Shown here: one piece after another, positions 1-9,460 of the stretch
Numbering within the stretch: position 1 is the stretch's first letter
Layout of the letters: each line of letters opens with the position of its first letter
From: PFL25 sp046260155
GTDB lineage: Bacteria > Chloroflexota > Anaerolineae > Anaerolineales > UBA4823
DNA: 64,000 nt
Assembly: GCA_046260155.1 (NCBI GenBank)
Contig: JBJYXV010000065.1
Coordinates: 1 to 64,000 of the forward strand
Reading direction: 5' to 3'
Position numbers and translations under genes: made by a program
The notes under the pieces: generated by a model
The model's input: the letters and a program-made list of their open reading frames with translations, nothing else
Told to the model about the DNA's origin: nothing
Databases searched by the model: none

Positions 1-464
1 CGTACCTGCAGCCTGTATTCCGGGGGTTTTGCGTTTTCATCCAGGTCATACCAATCATCGAGGAGTGCGATGTCCTCTTGAAGCTCCTCCTTATCTTGAT
101 TCTGAGCTGATTCTTCTTGACTCTTGATATGCTCCAAAATCCTGTCGAATTCGGTCTGGGGAATCTGCGAAGGCGGCGGCATCCAGCCGTAGCGATCACC
201 CAGGAGTACAATGAAATTAGGCCGCGGGGAGGTGCGCTGGCAGCGTTCTATCTCGCCCAGGCAGATGTTCATCGCCTGCTGGTCCAGGGAGGCCCGGCTG
301 GATACTCCCCAGCGCAGGTCGATAGCCTGGAAGCGGCAGCCGTGCTCAGCGGCAAGTTTTCGCAGGCGCGGGAATACCCGCTCCTGCAGGGCGTTGCGCT
401 CAGCCTTGAGATCGTTGAAGGTGGAGCTGACGAAAACTCTGAAAGTACGGGCTTGCTGTGCCAT
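1..464 (-). CDS. DUF4062 domain protein, N-terminal part (cut by window edge)
   Basis: Reading the minus strand from the ATG at 464 gives 154 residues without a stop, running off the left edge. The start MAQQARTFRVFVSSTF is identical to that of the gene at 628-4917. It continues with the DUF4062 signature (SSTFNDLKAER, FPRLRK, IDLRWGVS, SPRPNFIVLLGDRYGW). DUF4062 is the N-terminal domain of many STAND/NACHT NTPases with WD40 or TPR tails (related to eukaryotic TEP1/NWD1), so a large NTPase probably follows beyond the edge; that part is inference. An AAAGGA ribosome site lies 10 bases before the ATG. It is the last visible gene of the minus-strand series from 14540 and a tandem paralogue of its upstream neighbour, diverged after the first residues. 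Confidence 0.85.
   Translation of the reverse strand, partial: MAQQARTFRVFVSSTFNDLKAERNALQERVFPRLRKLAAEHGCRFQAIDLRWGVSSRASLDQQAMNICLGEIERCQRTSPRPNFIVLLGDRYGWMPPPSQIPQTEFDRILEHIKSQEESAQNQDKEELQEDIALLDDWYDLDENAKPPEYRLQV
421..464. repeat. 44-bp perfect direct repeat, copy 1
   Basis: These 44 bases are identical to 4874-4917. Both copies encode the first residues of a DUF4062 protein up to the ATG. The identity ends abruptly while the protein similarity continues, which fits tandem duplication followed by gene conversion or strong constraint on the 5' end. Confidence 0.9.
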
Positions 465-627
465 AATGATCTAGTCCTTTAGAGTAAATTTTGATATCTT
501 TTATAAATAACTTCACATGATTTTAAAGATCGCATCCTAACAGCAAAGATCTATGACCCTGCTCCCCTGAAAATTTAAATGTCCATGTTCTCTTCATGGT
601 TTGTAACGGTCGACTTTCCTTATGATC

Positions 628-3600
628 TTACATCCTGACCTCGAGATCCATTGATACACCTTCTATCTTGAAGGTATACAACCCTCCGAACTCGTCCATG
701 ACAACGATAATTGAACCATCCTCTGTGGCACCTACCCATTTGGGAGGTTTATCCGTTGTGTAGACAGCTGCAGGTACATCAACTCCTACTTCCCACAGGT
801 TTACCGTCAAGTCAGATGAGGCAGCCAAACACCATCTTCCATCCGGGGAAAGCCAAAGTGACACAACGCCTCCCGATGCGGACAAGCTTCCATCCCTTGA
901 AATTTTGGAAAGAATTAATTCAGCGACTTGTTCCTTCTTTATAGTATCCCAAACCTGGACAGTGTTATCCATCATCGATGCAGCGATTCGTTCACCAAAA
1001 TTGTCCACAGCCAGCGCCTGCACCCAAGCATATGCTGGGCCCTCTGGAAGATTACGCAGGCGCACCGCTCGCAATCCCGTTCCATCATCGATGCTGACAC
1101 CGAAACCTCCGATGCAAGCTACCTGCCCGGTGCCCCGAGCGATAACCAAGCAGCGGGAAGGGGTGATCTCATGATTGATAACACGCCCAGTCGACACCTC
1201 CCACCGCCAGCGACTTTCATCACCGAACAGAGACCTGCTTTCCTGACCTGCACCAGCAAATTCGCTTCCATCCGGGGTGATATCCACATTTTTTATGTTT
1301 ACCCCAGGAACTGTGATAGTTTGTTTCTTCCTGTCTTCCTCCCATATTTCCACGCTGCCTTCCTCTAAGACAGCAACAATGTTCCTCTCGTCATCTGACA
1401 CCGCGATATCTATTACCCGTCCGGCAGGCTCACCGATCCATTCAGTAGATCCTGATGCTGGGTCAATCTTCAGAAGCCTCCCACTATCATCTGCTCCGAC
1501 TACCGTGCCTGAGACATCAGAAATATCTATTGCACTTAAGGCAGGGATACCTTCCGATCCACCGGTAGAATTCAGTGCATCGAGATCCCAAACTGTGACG
1601 TTGGTGCCACCGATTACTGCTGTCATCCCATCGGCAGATACCGCAAGGCTGGATAATGTCCCAACTTCAATACTGGACATAATCTGGCCATCGTCAACGA
1701 GGAACAAACGCCCGCTGCTGTAGGTATTGCTACGCCCAACCCCCTGTTCAAGTACACCCATGACATACCGATCCTGTTCACGGGCTGCAGCAATGCGAGA
1801 CACCCAGAGTTCTCGAGTATTGGGAATTTTCCTCAACATATGACCTGACTTAAGATCCCATAGAATGGTAGGACTGTCCTCTGCTCCCCGTCCTGTCAGC
1901 ACATTTTTCCCTTTAGCACCCACAGCAATGACCATACGGTTGCCCGCGTATTTGTCCTCATATGCCCCGATCTTATGGATCACACTGCGCGCAAAGCGAC
2001 TTGTACTACCCCGGCGTAGATTACCAGCATTCCAGACGATCATTCTACGCTCCTCAGCTGATACTGCGAAGTCTCCCCAAGCGTCGATCGAGACGACTTT
2101 TTTGTCATGGCCCTTGAGTTGACGTACTACTCTCCCCTCTTCCATGTCAATCAGACTGATTGTAGAATCAACGCTTCCCACCAGCGCCCATCGTTCATCG
2201 AGTACTGCCGCCGGTCCTGGCCATCCACGACCCATATCAATCGTGTGTAGCCGTCGTCCGGAGATTACCTCCCACACACAGACTTCACCAAATGATATGG
2301 AGATCGCGTTTCTTCCTTGAGGGGATAAAGCAATGTGTCTAGCCTCGTGCTCATGTCCCTCCATCCGATGCATCTCACGCCCAGCGACTACATCCCAGAT
2401 GGCAATGCTTCCATCATCGCCTGCAGTTACGACCGTCATGCCGTCTTTAGAAACAGCAATATCGTTAACTCGACCCTGTCCGGTCTCAAGTGTCCGCAAA
2501 AGCGGGCCCTCAGGTTGGGCCATAGGCGTTATCACTGGTCGCAGCCATGGACCTTCGTGGATCCGAGGGATACTCTTCAGAAGCGATTTTATTGCCCCGT
2601 TTGTTTGCCCGCTCAAACGACCGGTGAGCTGGCCTGGCAGTTGTTCAGGATGTTTGCTGACGACATTTGACGATAATCGCATAGCTTCTTCAATCGCGTC
2701 GATTCCAGAAGTACCACAACCCATCCGATCGGCGTTCGTACAATCATCCACTACTGATTGAGGACCAGATTCACGGTTCTTGTAATATAGGAACTCGTAA
2801 TCGGTCAGAGTGACCTCCAGATCCTCTGTTCGTTGAGCGCTCATGAGCTGGTGGGGAAGCTCCGAAAGCTTCCTCAATTGTGGGACACCATTCCTGGAAG
2901 TAGCCTTGGAGGCAAAGTAATCTGCAAGAACACTATTCCAACCACCTTTTTCTATTCCTGGATACCTACTCCGAACAGTTTCGGTAAGTGCGTGGTGATA
3001 GAAACCTATAAGCGATGTACCATCTGCAGCTCGCTCTATCAAATAGGGATTTAGGTCAGCGCGCAGCCGAGACCACACCACTGGAGGTAAACGATCAACC
3101 CTTGGTGAAAGCGGTGTCCTGCGTCGTTGATCGGTGGTGACTGCCTCGTCTAAAGACAGAATATCTAGTAACTCATCTTCAGCTAGACCGTTCCGAGCGG
3201 ATACGAGATAACCGAGGCTGTGCTCAACCAAAACAGCCCCATGCTCTGATTCACTCGCCAGACGGTCGAAGAGCACGGAGATCATTCCATAAAGATCATT
3301 TGGTAGGGCAGCTGGTCGGTCGACAGATTGCCATTTCTTTGCTTCTTCTGCTGCCAGCTTAAGATAAAGAGGTCTAGGACACGATCTAAAGCCTGCGAGT
3401 ATGATGTTTTTTTGGTGTGACTGCAATGTGCGGTTGGATTCACGCAACCAGGCATCTAACAACCTGTCGGCATCATTGACCCGAAAATCACCAATCAGCA
3501 AATGCTCGCCGGTGATCCTTGAAGTTAATCTATCGAGAACAGGACCTGGAACAGTGGATAGGATTATTCTGGTATTCTTTGGTAAGTCGGATTGCAGCCA

Positions 3601-4917
3601 ACCGAGGTCTTGAGCTGGATCATCGCGAGCGAATTGGTCTAGTGCATCTAAAAAGATATATAGTGGTCTTGTCTCAGTGGAAAGCCTTAATCGTTCACGG
3701 AAAGCCTTTTGCAGCTCTGGGTATGTTTCTGGTAAATCCACTGGTCCAATGTCATAGGCTTGATCTATCTCCGCACACAAGCTCCTTAGTAGCAAGCGAC
3801 CTACAGTAGAAGATGGCGTCGCTCCAATGAATCGTACAACGATAACTGGGTTGTTCTGATTGTGCAAGACTCTATGCAGTGCTTCTGCCATGAAGGCAGA
3901 TTTCCCTGACCCTGACTCGCCATGCACGATTAGAGGTACAGCTTTTCCCTTTTTCAGGTAGTTGTCTACAACTCCGAGCTCCTTCTCCCTACCTATGAAT
4001 CCCCCCCGTCGATCATTTCCAAATTCAAAGTGAGCGCGTTTCTCGGCATTCAAAGGATCTTCTTCAGAAAGAATCTGCAATTCAGATTCGATGACACCTT
4101 TCAATGCCTCAAAGACAGCCTCGACGAACTCTGTTTGACGCTTCGCATCATTCTCAATAGGATCGTACATTACCAAATGTTCAGCTGGAAGCTTCTGATG
4201 AAGCCGATTCTTCAGAGATACAATGGCAGAATCGTCTCTAATATTCGACCTGCGTATGAAGCCGAAAATATGTTCACTTGCATCATCTGGAGCTTCAGGT
4301 CCGAAAAGTGCCGCTTCAATCTCTTGTTCCGTGGCAGCCATTGAATACTTAGTCAGAGCATGTCCGGTCAATCCAGCTTCAGACGCTGCTTTGAGTAGAG
4401 CCGCGTGTAATTTTGTCTCTGTTTTTGTCCATTGCGCTGCTTCGAGAGCCTCCGCCTCAGCCCAATCCGGATCCCCGGGAAAAGAATCATCAACCGAACG
4501 TGGTCGCAGCCGATAAATGGGAGGTATGGCGTTATTATCTCTCGAGTACCACTGCTCAACCAGAGTCTTGTCAGCCTTCATTACTGCAGTAAGGCGCTCG
4601 AACTCACTGGCTGTAATGGTGGATGGAAGGGGCACCCATCCATATCTCTCTCCGAGTAGGAATATGAAGTGTGGTCGTGGGCTTATATCTCGACAGCGTT
4701 TGATCTCATCAATGCACAATGGCATGGTTTGCTGGTCACGTTGTGCCTGCACACTGACACCCCAGCGGAGATCGATCACCTGGAATCGAGTGCCAGCAGC
4801 TTCACAAATAAGCCGAAGCCGGGGAAACACGAGCTCCTGGAGCACGTTTCGCTCTACCATCATATCCTTGAACGTGGAGCTGACGAAAACTCTGAAAGTA
4901 CGGGCTTGCTGTGCCAT
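628..4917 (-). CDS. DUF4062 - STAND/NACHT NTPase - WD40 protein (1429 aa)
   Basis: A large signal-transduction NTPase. Residues about 8-110 are a DUF4062 domain (VFVSSTFKDM, FPRLRLI, IDLRWGVS, FIFLLGERYGW). A P-loop NTPase follows, with Walker A GESGSGKS near residue 335, Walker B YIFLDALDQF near 420 and a sensor-like strand RIILSTVPGP. From about residue 815 to the end are WD40 repeats (for example SIAIWDVVAGREMHRMEGHE). The family logic is known: STAND proteins sense a ligand through C-terminal repeats, oligomerise on ATP binding and activate an N-terminal effector. Many are antiphage or stress proteins. The start is supported by AGGAAGG five bases upstream. It lies 108 bases after the TIR-WD40 gene on the same strand. 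Its trigger and the activity of DUF4062 cannot be read from sequence. Confidence 0.88.
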   Translation of the reverse strand: MAQQARTFRVFVSSTFKDMMVERNVLQELVFPRLRLICEAAGTRFQVIDLRWGVSVQAQRDQQTMPLCIDEIKRCRDISPRPHFIFLLGERYGWVPLPSTITASEFERLTAVMKADKTLVEQWYSRDNNAIPPIYRLRPRSVDDSFPGDPDWAEAEALEAAQWTKTETKLHAALLKAASEAGLTGHALTKYSMAATEQEIEAALFGPEAPDDASEHIFGFIRRSNIRDDSAIVSLKNRLHQKLPAEHLVMYDPIENDAKRQTEFVEAVFEALKGVIESELQILSEEDPLNAEKRAHFEFGNDRRGGFIGREKELGVVDNYLKKGKAVPLIVHGESGSGKSAFMAEALHRVLHNQNNPVIVVRFIGATPSSTVGRLLLRSLCAEIDQAYDIGPVDLPETYPELQKAFRERLRLSTETRPLYIFLDALDQFARDDPAQDLGWLQSDLPKNTRIILSTVPGPVLDRLTSRITGEHLLIGDFRVNDADRLLDAWLRESNRTLQSHQKNIILAGFRSCPRPLYLKLAAEEAKKWQSVDRPAALPNDLYGMISVLFDRLASESEHGAVLVEHSLGYLVSARNGLAEDELLDILSLDEAVTTDQRRRTPLSPRVDRLPPVVWSRLRADLNPYLIERAADGTSLIGFYHHALTETVRSRYPGIEKGGWNSVLADYFASKATSRNGVPQLRKLSELPHQLMSAQRTEDLEVTLTDYEFLYYKNRESGPQSVVDDCTNADRMGCGTSGIDAIEEAMRLSSNVVSKHPEQLPGQLTGRLSGQTNGAIKSLLKSIPRIHEGPWLRPVITPMAQPEGPLLRTLETGQGRVNDIAVSKDGMTVVTAGDDGSIAIWDVVAGREMHRMEGHEHEARHIALSPQGRNAISISFGEVCVWEVISGRRLHTIDMGRGWPGPAAVLDERWALVGSVDSTISLIDMEEGRVVRQLKGHDKKVVSIDAWGDFAVSAEERRMIVWNAGNLRRGSTSRFARSVIHKIGAYEDKYAGNRMVIAVGAKGKNVLTGRGAEDSPTILWDLKSGHMLRKIPNTRELWVSRIAAAREQDRYVMGVLEQGVGRSNTYSSGRLFLVDDGQIMSSIEVGTLSSLAVSADGMTAVIGGTNVTVWDLDALNSTGGSEGIPALSAIDISDVSGTVVGADDSGRLLKIDPASGSTEWIGEPAGRVIDIAVSDDERNIVAVLEEGSVEIWEEDRKKQTITVPGVNIKNVDITPDGSEFAGAGQESRSLFGDESRWRWEVSTGRVINHEITPSRCLVIARGTGQVACIGGFGVSIDDGTGLRAVRLRNLPEGPAYAWVQALAVDNFGERIAASMMDNTVQVWDTIKKEQVAELILSKISRDGSLSASGGVVSLWLSPDGRWCLAASSDLTVNLWEVGVDVPAAVYTTDKPPKWVGATEDGSIIVVMDEFGGLYTFKIEGVSMDLEVRM
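4874..4917. repeat. 44-bp perfect direct repeat, copy 2
   Basis: Identical to 421-464; it encodes the start of the 1429-residue DUF4062 NTPase. The two copies are about 4.45 kb apart in the same orientation, so recombination between them would delete one complete gene and leave a hybrid start. Confidence 0.9.
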
Positions 4918-5025
4918 TGTTACCTTCCTGGAATGTCTTCGATAATATTTTCAATTATTCCTTATATATTCTGGTCGTATCCCATATCATTAACCAGTAC
5001 CAAAAGTAATGTTGTAGAAATGTCT

Positions 5026-8013
5026 TCATTCGTATATTGAGCAGGTTGGACGATACTCCTCGCCAGGATAATAGATCACCCATTCTGCCTGCGTGAGATT
5101 TCGTCCAGCCCTGCGGCAGGCTTTGTTTCTCCATGATTCCTGATCCAGGTCCCAGAGGATGACTTTTGAGTCATAACTGGCGGAGGCTAATTGCTTGCCA
5201 TCGCGACGCCACGCCAGGCTGTTTACCAAGTCAGAATGCCCGCTGAGCGGTTGGCCGATCACCTGGCGGCTGGCTATATCCATCAAGATGATCGTCTGGT
5301 CCCAGCTGCCCGAGGCCAGGATTTCACCATCTGGACTGAATGCCAGGCTGCCCACCCCTTCTGAGTGCCATTCGATCGGTTCACCCAATACCTCGCCGTT
5401 GGCAGCATCCCACAAGAGGATGGTTTTGTCTGCACTGCCTGTTGCGAGAAGCGTGCCGTCCGGGCTGAAATCCAGTCCATAAATATAATGGGTATGACCA
5501 GGAAAAGTCCTGCCTGTGATCTCTTTACCGGAAATATCCCAGAGGCCGATCTCACCCTGGTTGCAATAGCTCTCATCTGGGTGTGTGCAGCTGGTTGAAG
5601 CCAGAGTGCCGTCTACCGGGTTGAAAACCAGGTTGGTCACCATGCCTGGATGCTGATCGATTGACTCCCCTTTCATCTCTCCAGAGGCCACATCCCACAA
5701 GGTTATCGTCGTATCCATGCTGCCTGCAGCTAAAGTTTCACCACCCGGACTGAATGCCAGGCTGATCACCGGGCCGGTAGGTCCGCTGAGCGGTGGCCCA
5801 ATCTGCTCCCCAGTGGACGCATCCCACAGGAACACTTTGCCATATTGTCCACCGGAAGCCAGCAGGTTCCCAAGCGGGCCGAAGTCCAGGGCATAGATCT
5901 GCCCCTCGTGGCCTCTGAGCACCATATCCCCTTCTTCTAAAGATAAATCGCGCACGATGATGGTCCCATCCACCCCGGCGGATGCCAGCTGACTGCCATC
6001 AGGACTGTATACAACACTCCACACTGTTCCGGAGTGATCATTGAGCGTCTCTGAAATAAGGCTATCCTGGCTCAGATTCCAAAGGATCACCTTGTGATCA
6101 TCGGCACCGGACACCAGCATTCCACCACCAGGATGGAATGCCAGGCTGCTAATATTTTCATTATGCCCGTGTAATGGTTCTGTGAGCATTTCACCGGATT
6201 GGGTGTCCCATAATTTGATGGTGCGATCCTCGCTGCCTGAAGCCAGAATGCTTCCATCCGGGCTGTACACCAGGCTGGTCACCCGGCTGCTGTGAGCCTG
6301 GAGAGGCTCACCAATTTGCACATCATCCTCCATATCCCAGAATATGATGCTGCCATCGTAATTCCCCAGGGCGAGGGTGCTTCCATCAGGACTGAAGGCT
6401 AGGCTGTGAGGGACTGCAGCGTAGTCTGTAAAAGATCCAGGAATGATCTCGCGTTTCTCCGCATCCCATAGACGAACCACCGGACCCGAATTGATGGCAG
6501 CGACAAAGGTCTCGCCATCCGGATTGAACTCCAGGCTGGTGAAGGCCATATGCCCAATGAAAGGTACACGATCAACCAATTCACCCGTCGCGGTATCCCA
6601 AAAGCGGATCTCAGCCCCTATTTGGGTTGTCCCACTTACTGGATCGGGTAAAGATGTCTCGTGACTGGAGACCAAAGTTTTACCATCCGGGTAGAATTCG
6701 ATTCCTGGTAAACGCCCGGTAGATTCAGTAATTATCGGTTCAGCGATCAGCTGCCAGGTGGTTGTATCCCATAACACGATGACACCGCCCCAGCTGCTGG
6801 AAGCTAACAGGGAGCCATCCGGGCTGAAAGCCAGGTCGGACATGAAGCCAGTGTGCACCGCATCCAGGCGCCGGACCAGATTTCCTTCAGGTATGTTCCA
6901 AAGCAGGATTTCACCTTCTGAGCAAGATTTAGAAATCGGGTCCTCCTGCGCACAACCGGCAGTGGCCAGGATCTCTCCATCGGGGCTGAAGGCGACCGCC
7001 CCCACGTTGCCGGCATGACCGTGCAGGTAGCGGTCGAGCTGCGGGTAGAACTGCAGTGCCGACAACAGACTGCCGCGAGCCTGCAGGGTATCCGCGTTGT
7101 TAATTGCTTCTATGCTCAGCAGAGTTGCCAGGTCCAGATTGTCCTCGAGGTGAGAGAATGATTCCGCAGTAAAAAAACCCGAGCGGGCCAGCTGGGCTTG
7201 ATGTACAGCTTCGTTGCGTTGTGCGACCGCCTCGGTGCTAGCGGCTTCGGCGATGTTTTGGGCAGTAGCACGCGCCTGGGCTTCGCTGACCGCGGCTGCC
7301 TGTGCGGTGGCACGCATGCTGCCCTCGCTGACAGCCTGGTTGCGTTGGGTCCAGGCCAGGATGCCTAATCCGATGGCGATCACCAGGCCTGCCCCAACCG
7401 CGATTAAAGTCAGACGCTGGCGCCTAGTAGCTGCCTGGCGACTCGCCAGGATATATTGAGTTTGCAGTGCCGTGGGCCGTGGGTCTTTTTCTGCCGCCTG
7501 GGCTAGCCAAGTTTCAGCCTGCACTAGGTCACCACCATGCAGCAGGTAGCCTTTCTCCCACTCGTGACGCTCCCAATCAAGAGCACGTATCTGCAAGCGG
7601 GTATGCTGCTTCACCCACACCTGGTCGGTCTGGATGGCTTCGATCAGTGCTTGAACCGCAGGTTGAAACGGATCGCCTTCATTGAAGAAGATCCAATTCA
7701 ACGCAGCCAGTGTAGGGTGGACGGATCCAGGATCGACCTCGTTCACAACGATTGGGACTAAACGCTTGTTGTTCTTCTCGGCGTGAGCGATCTCCAGCTG
7801 GCAGATATCCGAGCCGACAGAATCTGCACTGATCACGAAGATGAAGGTGTCGGCTGCCTCAATAGCTTCATAGACTTCTGCCAACCAGTCCGCGCTGGGC
7901 GGGATGTCCTGCCAGTCGATCCAGGTATCCAGTTCACTCTCTTCAAGCGCTTTATTCAGCAGGCGCGCGAAGGCGATGTCTTTGCGCGAGTATGAGATGA
8001 AAACGTCAGACAT
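5026..8013 (-). CDS. TIR domain - transmembrane - WD40 protein, 14 WD repeats (995 aa)
   Basis: Residues 1-115 form a TIR domain (DVFISYSRKD, TWIDWQDIPP, TFIFVISADS). Glu74 in CQLEI sits where NAD-cleaving TIR enzymes carry the catalytic glutamate. One membrane helix (LTLIAVGAGLVIAIGLGILAW) lies near 213-233, followed by an Ala/Gln-rich, probably coiled segment. The C-terminal two thirds carry 14 WD40 units counted by their FSPDG-type turns, the number needed for two seven-bladed propellers. The layout suggests a membrane-anchored cytosolic TIR whose propellers are a sensor or docking surface. TIR-WD40 proteins are known from filamentous bacteria, but their ligands are generally unknown. It lies between two other signalling genes of the same strand (gaps 180 and 108 bases). 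Confidence 0.9.
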   Translation of the reverse strand: MSDVFISYSRKDIAFARLLNKALEESELDTWIDWQDIPPSADWLAEVYEAIEAADTFIFVISADSVGSDICQLEIAHAEKNNKRLVPIVVNEVDPGSVHPTLAALNWIFFNEGDPFQPAVQALIEAIQTDQVWVKQHTRLQIRALDWERHEWEKGYLLHGGDLVQAETWLAQAAEKDPRPTALQTQYILASRQAATRRQRLTLIAVGAGLVIAIGLGILAWTQRNQAVSEGSMRATAQAAAVSEAQARATAQNIAEAASTEAVAQRNEAVHQAQLARSGFFTAESFSHLEDNLDLATLLSIEAINNADTLQARGSLLSALQFYPQLDRYLHGHAGNVGAVAFSPDGEILATAGCAQEDPISKSCSEGEILLWNIPEGNLVRRLDAVHTGFMSDLAFSPDGSLLASSSWGGVIVLWDTTTWQLIAEPIITESTGRLPGIEFYPDGKTLVSSHETSLPDPVSGTTQIGAEIRFWDTATGELVDRVPFIGHMAFTSLEFNPDGETFVAAINSGPVVRLWDAEKREIIPGSFTDYAAVPHSLAFSPDGSTLALGNYDGSIIFWDMEDDVQIGEPLQAHSSRVTSLVYSPDGSILASGSEDRTIKLWDTQSGEMLTEPLHGHNENISSLAFHPGGGMLVSGADDHKVILWNLSQDSLISETLNDHSGTVWSVVYSPDGSQLASAGVDGTIIVRDLSLEEGDMVLRGHEGQIYALDFGPLGNLLASGGQYGKVFLWDASTGEQIGPPLSGPTGPVISLAFSPGGETLAAGSMDTTITLWDVASGEMKGESIDQHPGMVTNLVFNPVDGTLASTSCTHPDESYCNQGEIGLWDISGKEITGRTFPGHTHYIYGLDFSPDGTLLATGSADKTILLWDAANGEVLGEPIEWHSEGVGSLAFSPDGEILASGSWDQTIILMDIASRQVIGQPLSGHSDLVNSLAWRRDGKQLASASYDSKVILWDLDQESWRNKACRRAGRNLTQAEWVIYYPGEEYRPTCSIYE

Positions 8014-8193
8014 TGAGCCTCTATATGAATTTTAGCGATGGGTGGATAAGACATCAAAATTTAGGAAATTTCAGAATATCAAAGAGATGATCCCCTTCTA
8101 GCAACTTCCGAATTGATCTGCTGGTGTGGTGGGTGATTGGTAAAATTTAACAAGAATTCCTTATATATTTTCTAGATAGAGATTAGATTGAGG

Positions 8194-9390
8194 TCAGTTG
8201 TTCCCATTGGATGCTTTTACCTGGATATTCGAAAAGGTTATCTCGCCAACAAACCATTTCTTGAATAATCCAATCCGTCCACTGCGATCGATTTCCTGCT
8301 TATCGAAGATGGTGGATAAAACATCCTCACCGTTCACATTCATAATAGCCAAGTCATCATTAATTTTAATTCTTATTGAATATACTTCGTCGGTGTTATT
8401 ATCATAAAATGCATAATTTAATAGGTTCTCATCCCCATCATAATAAACAGTATGTTTTTCAAGGAAATATCCATCCCAATCAACACAGAAAATCAAACTT
8501 CCATAAGAATGTTCATTGCCATCCCCGTAGATGATAACGCACCCATCTGATTCGCTCTCAGGTCTCTCAAGATCAAAGGTTAATGTCAGGTCTCCATCAA
8601 ACTTCTCCGTTGACCATGCGAATGCATCCACTGAGTGCTGACCGATAGTTGTGTATCGACCATCAACGGGCTCTTCCCAAAGTTGTGGCTGAGGGAAAAT
8701 AAAGGATAAGGGACGCCAATCATTTGCAGTCTCTTGCCCCCCGGTTGCTTGGGGAATATTCTCTGAAAGAGCCACATCAGAAGTGACTTCAGCTTGAGTG
8801 GCAACTTCCGTTGGCAGTGATGGACTGGTCCCAGAACCCAAAAGTGAATATACCCATATACCGATTCCCCCGATAATCACTACTGCTGCAGTAACAATCA
8901 AAGCTATCGCCCACGTTGGTATTACTCTGCGTTTCTTCACTGGCTCTGGGTACACAGATCCAGCAGCAGGCAGCTGATCGTTCTCCCCAACAGATAGTAA
9001 AGCCTCGACCGAATCAGCCAGTTTATTTAAGTGAATTTTCATGGGTGGGTCAATCGCATTCAACCATTGTGTTGAATTGATGTAGAAACCCAGGTTCTCC
9101 GAAGGTTCAACTTCTTCAATTCGGAAAGAAATTATCGTCAAGCCATTGGCAACAGCTTCATTTAATTCCCGGACAACATACTCTGAATGGTTGGTGCCCT
9201 TGGATAAAACCAATACCATTATTTGAGCGGATTTAATGGCATTGATCAAGGCAGCACCATAGAGCTTGCCTGGGGGGATATCTCGAGGGGCTATCCAGCA
9301 CCTGATACTCCTGCTCTCAAGCGTGGATAAAACATCGTTGGCAATGGATTTGTTCTCAGACGAATAGCTGATAAATACGTCGTGTGCCAT
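8194..9390 (-). CDS. TIR domain - transmembrane - lectin-like C-terminal domain (398 aa)
   Basis: Residues 3-115 are a TIR domain (DVFISYSSEN, CWIAPRDIPP, IMVLVLSKGT); Glu75 in VVRELNEAV is the candidate NADase glutamate, at the same place as Glu74 of the next gene. One membrane helix follows (WAIALIVTAAVVIIGGIGIW, about 168-187). After a Ser/Thr-rich linker, residues 225-395 look like a concanavalin/LamG or DUF1080 beta-sandwich (FDGDLTLTFDLERP, SGRIGLFKKW, ITFSNIQVK). The topology suggests a cytosolic TIR and an outside domain that could bind glycans or cell wall; that is inference. It sits 70 bases after the RCK-RyR channel gene and 180 before the TIR-WD40 gene. Confidence 0.85.
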   Translation of the reverse strand: MAHDVFISYSSENKSIANDVLSTLESRSIRCWIAPRDIPPGKLYGAALINAIKSAQIMVLVLSKGTNHSEYVVRELNEAVANGLTIISFRIEEVEPSENLGFYINSTQWLNAIDPPMKIHLNKLADSVEALLSVGENDQLPAAGSVYPEPVKKRRVIPTWAIALIVTAAVVIIGGIGIWVYSLLGSGTSPSLPTEVATQAEVTSDVALSENIPQATGGQETANDWRPLSFIFPQPQLWEEPVDGRYTTIGQHSVDAFAWSTEKFDGDLTLTFDLERPESESDGCVIIYGDGNEHSYGSLIFCVDWDGYFLEKHTVYYDGDENLLNYAFYDNNTDEVYSIRIKINDDLAIMNVNGEDVLSTIFDKQEIDRSGRIGLFKKWFVGEITFSNIQVKASNGNN

Positions 9391-9460
9391 GGTCCTTGCC
9401 CTCCTGGGTTGTCAACTTGATTATTTTATTCAAATCCATTAACCACATTACTGAAATAAA

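Noticed and set aside
1277..1723. Plus-strand frames of 140-150 codons opposite the DUF4062-WD40 gene, and similar frames opposite other large genes
   Set aside because: They are antisense shadows of well-supported coding regions and lack motifs and ribosome sites.
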